Of a stretch of 62,866 nucleotides of DNA, positions 57,195-62,866 are shown piece by piece (within the stretch, counting starts at the first letter, position 1; every line of letters begins with the position of its first letter). The stretch is taken from the NCBI GenBank assembly GCA_007120035.1, contig SKON01000016.1, forward strand, positions 1 to 62,866, written 5' to 3'. A program made the position numbers and the translations under genes. This stretch comes from Myxococcales bacterium (GTDB lineage Bacteria > Myxococcota_A > Bradymonadia > Bradymonadales > Bradymonadaceae). Below the pieces are notes generated by a model. The model saw nothing but the letters and a program-made list of their open reading frames with translations, searched no databases and was not told the DNA's origin.

Positions 57195-59023
57195 GCTGTG
57201 GCAGCCGCTGTGGCGGCGTACTGGAGTTGGTGGAGCTTGCTGTAATGACCGCCGGAATCTAAGAGCTCATCGTGGGAGCCCTCTTCGATGAGGCGCCCCT
57301 TGTCGAGGACCAGGATTCGATCGGCTTTCTGGATGGTGGACAGGCGGTGGGCGATCACCAGGGAGGTCTGATGGGCCAGGAGCTCCTCGATGGCCTCCTG
57401 GATCAGGGCTTCCGTGTCGGTGTCGACGTTGGCGGTGGCCTCGTCGAGGATGAGGATCTCGGGGCGTCGCAGGAGGGCTCGGGCGAAGGCCAGGAGCTGC
57501 TTCTGGCCCGACGAGAGGTTGGCGCCACGTTCGGCGATGGGGTGGTCGTAGCCTTCGGGCATTCGGTGGATCATGGCGTCAGCCCGGACCAGGGCGACGG
57601 CCTCGTCGACCTCGGTGCGGGAGAGGTCTTCGCCGAGGGTGAGGTTCTCCCAGAGGGAGCCTCGGAAGAGGAAGACGTCCTGGAGGACCACGGCGAAGTG
57701 GCTGCGGAGCTCTTGGACATCGAAGTCCCGGATGTCGATGCCGTTGATCAGGATCTGGCCGCCCGTGACATCGTAGAGGCGGCAGAGGAGACAGATGATC
57801 GTGGTCTTGCCGGCCCCGGTGTGCCCCACGAGGGCGACCTTCTCGCAGGGCTCGATGGTGAAGGAGATGTCATTGAGGACCATCTCATCGTCGTTGTAGC
57901 CGAACCGAACGTTCTTGAACTCGATGCGGAAAGGCCGCTCCGGTAGCGGGGTAGGGTCGGGGTGGACGTCGATGCGCTCGTCGGTGTCCAGGAGCTGAAA
58001 GATGCGCTCACTGCTGGCCATGGCGGCCTGGAGGAAGTTGTACTTCTGGGCCAGATCTCGAATGGGGATGAAGAACTTCTGCATGTACTCGATGAAGGCG
58101 ACGAGCACGCCGAGGGTTACCAGCCCCTCGAGAGCCTGGCCGCTGCCGTACCAGATGATGGCGCCGATGGTGATGGCGCCCACGGCTTCCACGAGGGAGT
58201 AGAGGAGGGCGTCGTACCGGATGGAGCGGATGTTGGCGTCTCGGTATTCGGCGTTGATCTCCTTGTACTCGTCGGCGCTGACGTGCTCTCGGACGAAGAG
58301 CTGGATCACCTTCATACCCGTGATGCTCTCCTGGAGGTGGGCGTAGAGGCGAGCGATCTTGACCCGAACCTCGCGGAAGGCTTTGCGCAGGAAGTGGCGG
58401 ATCACCAGGGTGCATATCACCAATGGGGGCACCACGGCGAAGCTAACCAGGGCGAGCTGCCAGTTCATGAAGAGGAGGATCACCACGATGGCCGTCAGGG
58501 TGATGAGGTCCCCGATCATGGTGATGATCCCCGAGGAAAGGGCCTCCTGGAGGCTCTCGACGTCCGTGGTGAGCCGCGCCATCAGACGGCCGACGGGGTT
58601 CTTCTTGAAGAACGACGAGGAGAGACCCTGGACGTGTTCGAAGAGCTCCTGCCGGAGATCGAAGAGGGCCTTTTGCCCGGCGTAGAGCATCACGTACTGC
58701 TGGAGGAAGGTGAAGAGGGCCTGGCCGAGGATCGTCCCGGCGTAGATGGCCAGGATGATCCACAGGCCCCCGAGCTCCCCGGGGATCAGGTAGTCGTCGA
58801 TGATGATCTGGAGCAGCCAGGGCTGGGCCAGGGAGACGGCGGTGAGGACGGGCAGGAGGAGGAGGCAGAGGCCGAAGAGCCACTTGTAGGGCCGCATGTA
58901 GACCCAGAGCCTCTTGAGGACCCCGACGTCGGAGAACTCTCCGAGCTTCTTCTCCTGGAAGGAAGAGCCGATGGCGGCGCCGGTGGGGCGCTTCTTCTTG
59001 CCGTTGTTGTCGGGAGGGGTCAT
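57191..59023 (-). CDS. Heterodimeric ABC exporter subunit (canonical Walker B)
   Basis: 610 residues. A six-helix type I exporter domain (about 40-330) is followed by a nucleotide-binding domain with GHTGAGKTT (Walker A, about 398), a signature reading LSSGQKQ (about 500), and LILDEATANVD (Walker B with catalytic Glu). The subunit overlaps its partner by four bases and follows it in the transcript. The nonstandard signature LSSGQ should lie in the degenerate site of the pair. The best-known relatives (TM287/288, BmrCD, LmrCD) are multidrug or lipid exporters; the substrate is unknown. Confidence 0.9.
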   Translation of the reverse strand: MTPPDNNGKKKRPTGAAIGSSFQEKKLGEFSDVGVLKRLWVYMRPYKWLFGLCLLLLPVLTAVSLAQPWLLQIIIDDYLIPGELGGLWIILAIYAGTILGQALFTFLQQYVMLYAGQKALFDLRQELFEHVQGLSSSFFKKNPVGRLMARLTTDVESLQEALSSGIITMIGDLITLTAIVVILLFMNWQLALVSFAVVPPLVICTLVIRHFLRKAFREVRVKIARLYAHLQESITGMKVIQLFVREHVSADEYKEINAEYRDANIRSIRYDALLYSLVEAVGAITIGAIIWYGSGQALEGLVTLGVLVAFIEYMQKFFIPIRDLAQKYNFLQAAMASSERIFQLLDTDERIDVHPDPTPLPERPFRIEFKNVRFGYNDDEMVLNDISFTIEPCEKVALVGHTGAGKTTIICLLCRLYDVTGGQILINGIDIRDFDVQELRSHFAVVLQDVFLFRGSLWENLTLGEDLSRTEVDEAVALVRADAMIHRMPEGYDHPIAERGANLSSGQKQLLAFARALLRRPEILILDEATANVDTDTEALIQEAIEELLAHQTSLVIAHRLSTIQKADRILVLDKGRLIEEGSHDELLDSGGHYSKLHQLQYAATAAATA

Positions 59024-60936
59024 GGGTCACCCCCGGCCTGGAGCTCTTCTTCGAGCTTCTGGCGGTGGTACATGGCGGCGTAGTGGCCGTCGGCAGCCAA
59101 GAGCTCGTCGTGGGTACCGGCTTCGATGAGCTCGCCGTCGTCGAGGACGAAGATCCGGTCCACGTCGGAGAGGGCGTTGAACCGGTGGGTGATCATGATC
59201 GAGGTGCGTCCGGCCATGATCACCTTGAGCTGCTCCAGGATTCGGCGCTCCGTGCGGGTGTCGACGCTGGAGAGGGCGTCGTCGAGGATCAGGATCCGGG
59301 GATCGACGAGGAGGGCCCGGGCGATGGTCACCCGCTGTTTCTGGCCGCCCGAGAGGGTGACACCCCGTTCGCCGACCATGGTGTCCAGGCCCTCTTTGAA
59401 GCCCGAGATATCCGAGGAGAGGGAGGCGATGTCCGATGCCTCCTGGATTCGATCCTCCTGGGAGACGGGCTGGGGGTTGTCGTCGGGGAGCAGGGGCAGC
59501 TCGGGGGCTCGTTTGTCGAGGGTGCCGTCGTAGGCCAGGGAGTCCAGGCCGAACCGGATGTTCTGTCCGATGCTCATGGAGAAGAGGAAGGGCTCCTGGG
59601 GGACGGCGCCGATCTCGGCCCGGAGCTGCCGCAGGGAGCAATCCCGCAGGGGAACGCCGTCGACCAGGATCTCTCCGGAGTCGGGGTCGAACATACGGCC
59701 GATCAGGTGGACCAGCGTGGACTTGCCGGCGCCGGTCTTGCCGACGATGGCCACGGTGGAGCCCGGTGGGATCGAGAGGGAGATGTTCTTGAGAACCGGC
59801 CCGTCGTCGTCGTAGCTGAACGTGACGTCTCGGAACTCCACGCCGCCCACGTCGCCGGTGTCCGGGGAGGGCAGGGGCGTGCCCTCGGAGCCGGGGTCTG
59901 TGAGGAGTGGCTCTCGTTGGAGGACTTCGCTGACCCGGTCGAAGGCAGCCAGGCCTCGGTGCCAGATGGAGAGCACCCACCCGAGGGCGATCGTGGGGAA
60001 GACGAGAGCCACCACGTAGGCGTTGAACTCCACGAAGGCGCCGAGGGTCATGGTCTCGTTGATCACGCGCCGGGATCCGACGATCAGGACCACGAGGGTG
60101 CCGGCGCTGGCGATGAGGGCGATGGCGGCCTGGAGGGTGGCCCGGATCTTCGCCAGGGTGATGTTCTGGTTCAAGAACTCGCCATTGGCATCCCCGAAGG
60201 TACGGATCTCTCGGTCTTGCAAGACGTAGCTCTTGATCACGTCCACGCCGGTGAGGTTTTCCTGGACCCGGCTGGAAAGGTTGGAGAGCTCCTTCTGGAC
60301 GATTTTGGTCTGGTTGAAGAGGGCACGGATCACGTTGCGGACCCCGAAGAGGAGCACCGGGTAGGGCGCCAGACACATCAGGGTGAGCGTGAGGTCGATG
60401 TTGGCCATCCGGGAGATGGCGATGCCGTAGGCGACCACGGCGTTGATGATATGCAGGTAGGTGATTGCGTAGAGGAGGCGGACGTAGGTGACGTCGTTGG
60501 TGACCCGGCTGGTGAGGTCCCCGGTGGCGATGGAGTTGTAGAAGGCCGGGCTGAGGCGTGCGGCGTGGGCGTAGAGGTCGTTGCGGACGTCGAACTCGAT
60601 GTGCCGCCCGGCGTTGAAGATGGTGATGCGGCTGAAGACCCGGGCGATCCCGGCGCCGATGGCCAGGACGATGATGACCTTGGCGGCGTCGACCACGTAG
60701 GTCCGAACGGCCACCAGATCTGCAGACTCGTCGGCGGCGGCATCCCGCAACGTCTGGACGGCGTCGCCCAGGTAGAAAGGGATCGCCAGGGCCAGAGCGT
60801 TGGTGAGGATCAGAAAGAAGGCGCCAAGGGCGAAGAGGCCCTTGTAGCGGCGGAAGTATCCCCACAAGAGGCGGCGCCGCAGGGCGGGCTCCAGGGAGAA
60901 CTCTGATTCGTTGTCTTGAGGAGAGGGTAGAGACAT
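59020..60936 (-). CDS. Heterodimeric ABC exporter subunit (Asp in Walker B)
   Basis: 638 residues. The six-helix membrane domain begins near 35 (ALGAFFLILTNALALAIPFYLG). The nucleotide domain has GKTGAGKST (about 398), LSGGQKQRV (about 525) and LILDDALSSVD, where Asp replaces the catalytic Glu. Between the Q-loop and the signature lies an insertion of about 30 residues (from DSLAYDGTLDKRAPELPLL) that usual ABC exporters lack. It is the first gene of the operon and is coupled to its partner by overlap. Confidence 0.9.
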   Translation of the reverse strand: MSLPSPQDNESEFSLEPALRRRLLWGYFRRYKGLFALGAFFLILTNALALAIPFYLGDAVQTLRDAAADESADLVAVRTYVVDAAKVIIVLAIGAGIARVFSRITIFNAGRHIEFDVRNDLYAHAARLSPAFYNSIATGDLTSRVTNDVTYVRLLYAITYLHIINAVVAYGIAISRMANIDLTLTLMCLAPYPVLLFGVRNVIRALFNQTKIVQKELSNLSSRVQENLTGVDVIKSYVLQDREIRTFGDANGEFLNQNITLAKIRATLQAAIALIASAGTLVVLIVGSRRVINETMTLGAFVEFNAYVVALVFPTIALGWVLSIWHRGLAAFDRVSEVLQREPLLTDPGSEGTPLPSPDTGDVGGVEFRDVTFSYDDDGPVLKNISLSIPPGSTVAIVGKTGAGKSTLVHLIGRMFDPDSGEILVDGVPLRDCSLRQLRAEIGAVPQEPFLFSMSIGQNIRFGLDSLAYDGTLDKRAPELPLLPDDNPQPVSQEDRIQEASDIASLSSDISGFKEGLDTMVGERGVTLSGGQKQRVTIARALLVDPRILILDDALSSVDTRTERRILEQLKVIMAGRTSIMITHRFNALSDVDRIFVLDDGELIEAGTHDELLAADGHYAAMYHRQKLEEELQAGGDP

Positions 60937-60977
60937 GAGCGCCGAAGACTCCGCGCGAAGGTACGACGGGCCGACAT

Positions 60978-61006
60978 AAGCTAGGGCAGGGGCGGCGTAG
61001 AGGCAA
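60978..61006 (-). promoter_or_regulatory. Promoter of the ABC exporter genes
   Basis: On the minus strand TTGCCT (61006-61001), a 17-base spacer and TAGCTT (60983-60978) lie about 42 bases before the ATG at 60936. Confidence 0.5.
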
Positions 61007-61020
61007 CCTGCGGTTTGAGA

Positions 61021-61060
61021 AAAGAAAAGCCCCGCTGCTCTCGAGTGCAGCGGGGCTTCT
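61021..61060 (-). terminator. Rho-independent terminator after the calcium-loop lipoprotein gene
   Basis: A 12-bp GC-rich stem (61028-61039 with 61048-61059) has an 8-base loop. Read on the minus strand it is followed by TTTTCTTTTC. It separates the repeat lipoprotein gene from the ABC operon. Confidence 0.85.
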
Positions 61061-61083
61061 CTCTTGGCCTTGGGCGGTAACGA

Positions 61084-62427
61084 TTAGAAGGTGAGGATCA
61101 CTCGCTCCCAGGCACTGGACTCGTTCAGCCACTGGGTTTCCCCACACCGGAACCCTCCGATCCAGTCGACGGTGTGCCAACAGAGGCGGTCGCCAGCGTC
61201 ATCGAACTCGCTGATATCACAGGGGTTTCCGACAAACTCGGCGCCTGCGGGGGCAAACCCCCACGAGAACTCGGGGGCGTAGTACCAGGCGACGCCAGCC
61301 GAGACGTGGTGATCTGACAAGCTGGGAGGGATCTCCTTGGTGACCACGGTGGCGAAGTCCGCAGCTGCGACGGTGAGGGTATCCGAGTCTGTTTGGCGAC
61401 AAGCAAGCATCAAGTGCTGACCATTGCAGTCTGTGAGGTCTTCGAGTTCGGGAAGGATCTCTCCGTATTGATCCAGATGGCAGATCTGCCAGCCCAAATC
61501 GGTGAGCCCATCAACGCTGAGGCCGTGGAGGATCCCCGCCTGTGAATAGGGCGGGACGCTGGCACAGACATAGGCAGTGTCGGTGATCTCACTGGCGTCG
61601 AGTTCGCCGTTTTCGTTGAGGTCGAGGCCACTGTCGATGCGGTGGCCACCGAGGGGGCAATTCTCTCCGGGGAGCTCGTCGGAGATGGTGACCAGCGCCG
61701 TCAGACCGTCCTCTCCGTCGGTGCCGTTGCAAACGAAGTAGGTGTGCTGAATTTCGTCAGCGTCGAGCTCGCCGTTGTTGTTCAGGTCAAGTCCGGTGTC
61801 CACGCGGATTCCACTGTTCTCGCAGTCGTCGCCAGGGCCGACCTCGGTAATGTCCACCAGGCTGACGAGTCCGTCGTCACCGTCGCCGCCGTCCTCGCCG
61901 TCGCAGACATAGACGGTGGTCTGCACTTCATCGGGGTCGAGGGTGCCGTCTCCGTTCGAGTCGATGCCGACATCGAAGCGCTGACCGCCGACTTCGCAAT
62001 TCACTCCGGCGGGTTCGGCGGTCACGTTGATCAGGGCGGTGGCTCCATCATCACCTTCGTCACCGTCTTCGCCCTGTGGGCCCTGTGGGCCCGTCGCACC
62101 GTCACAGACGGTCACGGTTTCTTCCACCTCTTCGGCGCCGAGAGTGCCATCGCCGTCGAGGTCGTGACCGATCTCGATCACAGAGCCCCCGTCGGGGCAG
62201 TCGTCGAGGGAGGCGTCGGAGGTGCGAACCAAGAGGGGCGGCTGCTCGTCAGGGGGGACCAGAGTGGCCGTTCCACCACTGCCGCAGTCGATGGTGACCG
62301 TGCCATCAGCGGCTGTTGAGGTGGTGCACTGATCGGGTACTTCGACAGGGTCGCCGCTGCAGCCGAGTGACATCGCGAGCCCGGCGATGATGACAGTGGA
62401 ACGCATGGATCTTAGGGCGTTGTTCAT
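61084..62427 (-). CDS. Lipoprotein with four DUF7151-like calcium-loop repeats and a short collagen-like segment
   Basis: 447 residues from ATG at 62427, with GGAG seven bases ahead. Lipobox LGC, Cys23. Four repeats of about 60 residues follow, each with a Cys, a GxxxxxG(L/I)D element, an EF-hand-like loop (DLDGDGTLGAEE, DSNGDGTLDPDE, DLNNNGELDADE, DLNENGELDASE) and a VCDG/VCNG-like end. A short GPQGPQGEDGDEGDDG collagen-like stretch sits after repeat 1. The last 150 residues form a separate Cys- and Trp-containing domain. Repeats of this kind are common on the surface of Myxococcota/Bradymonadota cells. Calcium binding is inferred. Confidence 0.85.
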   Translation of the reverse strand: MNNALRSMRSTVIIAGLAMSLGCSGDPVEVPDQCTTSTAADGTVTIDCGSGGTATLVPPDEQPPLLVRTSDASLDDCPDGGSVIEIGHDLDGDGTLGAEEVEETVTVCDGATGPQGPQGEDGDEGDDGATALINVTAEPAGVNCEVGGQRFDVGIDSNGDGTLDPDEVQTTVYVCDGEDGGDGDDGLVSLVDITEVGPGDDCENSGIRVDTGLDLNNNGELDADEIQHTYFVCNGTDGEDGLTALVTISDELPGENCPLGGHRIDSGLDLNENGELDASEITDTAYVCASVPPYSQAGILHGLSVDGLTDLGWQICHLDQYGEILPELEDLTDCNGQHLMLACRQTDSDTLTVAAADFATVVTKEIPPSLSDHHVSAGVAWYYAPEFSWGFAPAGAEFVGNPCDISEFDDAGDRLCWHTVDWIGGFRCGETQWLNESSAWERVILTF

Positions 62428-62549
62428 GGCACTACTCCAGGATACAGAAATCAAAAGGCAAGCCGGTCCAAGACCCCTGGTTGCCATAACTGCCAGTCCG
62501 TTACCACGAAGTGGAAGCGCTGGCTAGATAGCGCGTGAAAAATTGTGAA

Positions 62550-62866
62550 TTACTCGGTGGGCAAGCCGATGCGGTTCCACCGTGGGGAGCCGGTCTCGGG
62601 GTGGTGAGACCAGGCGATGTAGAGGGGGCGGCCTTCGATGCGGTCCCGGGAGATGGGACCGAAGACGCGGCTGTCGGGGAAGACCCGGTCCTCTTCGAAG
62701 AGAGCACTGCGGTTGTCGGCGAGGACGAAGTAGGTGTCGGAGCCGAGCTCGATACCGCCGACGTTGTTGTCGCCGGCGCCGCGGGGGCTCATGGCGACCA
62801 CGTACCGTCGGTCGTTGTTATGTTCTACCAGGACCTGAAGGCCCAGGTCGTCGTCGACCTCGCCGA
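62550..62866 (-). CDS. lepB: Signal peptidase I, C-terminal part (5' end outside window)
   Basis: The minus-strand frame enters from the right edge and ends at TAA, 62550-62552. The 105 visible residues hold the last conserved box of type I signal peptidases: YFVLADNRSALFEEDRVFPDSRVFGPI, close to the family's GDNRxxSxDSRxxG. An unusual insert separates ADNR from DSR. The catalytic Ser and Lys lie outside the window. The product cleaves signal peptides of exported proteins at the membrane. A 122-base gap separates it from the downstream lipoprotein gene. Confidence 0.82.
   Translation of the reverse strand, partial: GEVDDDLGLQVLVEHNNDRRYVVAMSPRGAGDNNVGGIELGSDTYFVLADNRSALFEEDRVFPDSRVFGPISRDRIEGRPLYIAWSHHPETGSPRWNRIGLPTE

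Noticed and set aside
59027..61180. 717-codon minus-strand frame over the first ABC gene
   Set aside because: Frame-shifted copy of the real ABC subunit; it reads as Arg/His/Pro-rich and lacks Walker motifs, while the correct frame has them.

Overview
The window is a dense, very GC-rich bacterial chromosome segment of about 63 kb. It has no insertion sequence, phage gene, CRISPR array or rRNA. I count nine predicted lipoproteins, a Tol operon, a giant cytoplasmic TPR protein, a zinc-ribbon pseudokinase and calcium-loop/collagen-like surface repeats. This style fits a large-genome delta-proteobacterial lineage (Myxococcota or Bradymonadota type). That assignment is inference from gene style, not from a marker gene.

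Layout: 1-5.4 kb holds a truncated zinc-ribbon/kinase-like membrane protein (-), then yhbY and a YciO-type gene (+), then a SPOR protein and NAD kinase (-). A 467-base gene-free stretch follows, built of GC-rich repeats around a near-perfect 24-bp palindrome. 5.8-12.5 kb (+) carries an SCP2-domain protein, an AMACR-like CoA transferase/racemase, gltX, a lipoprotein, an alkyltransferase-like protein and a coupled pair made of a membrane-anchored protein and a polytopic membrane protein. 12.7-24.3 kb is one 3888-codon gene made of TPR-like repeats. 24.4-26.0 kb (-) is a small operon with an unknown protein, a low-molecular-weight phosphatase and a lipoprotein form of protein-L-isoaspartate methyltransferase. 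26.1-29 kb (+) has a lipoprotein, ttcA and an amidinotransferase-fold enzyme.

29-37 kb (+) is an envelope cluster: a LppC/LivJ-like lipoprotein, an exported protein, tolQ, tolR, a TolA/TonB-like gene, tolB and an apparently inactive Clp/SDH-fold protein. tRNA-Leu(CAA) with a strong terminator follows. 37.3-48.5 kb mixes metabolic, RNA-modification and envelope genes: an aldehyde dehydrogenase, a miaE-like gene, SppA fused to a beta-rich domain, a BRCT-SWIM-ATP ligase fusion, a DUF507 protein and a MepA-like lipoprotein with HEAT-like repeats. 48.6-54.3 kb has a membrane PDZ/AAA+ protein, a Cys-rich lipoprotein and a TIG-metzincin lipoprotein. 54.3-61 kb (-) is a TraB-family protein, mgtE and a heterodimeric ABC exporter. 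The right edge holds a four-repeat calcium-loop lipoprotein and the 3' end of a signal peptidase I gene.

The common theme is envelope biology (Tol, SPOR, SppA, MepA, signal peptidase, many lipoproteins) interleaved with tRNA/translation genes (gltX, ttcA, miaE-like, YciO-type, yhbY). The most unusual candidates are the giant TPR protein, the membrane AAA+ protein with degraded Walker B, the beta-domain SppA fusion, the lipoprotein methyltransferase, and the pseudo-enzymes at the left edge and at the end of the tol run.
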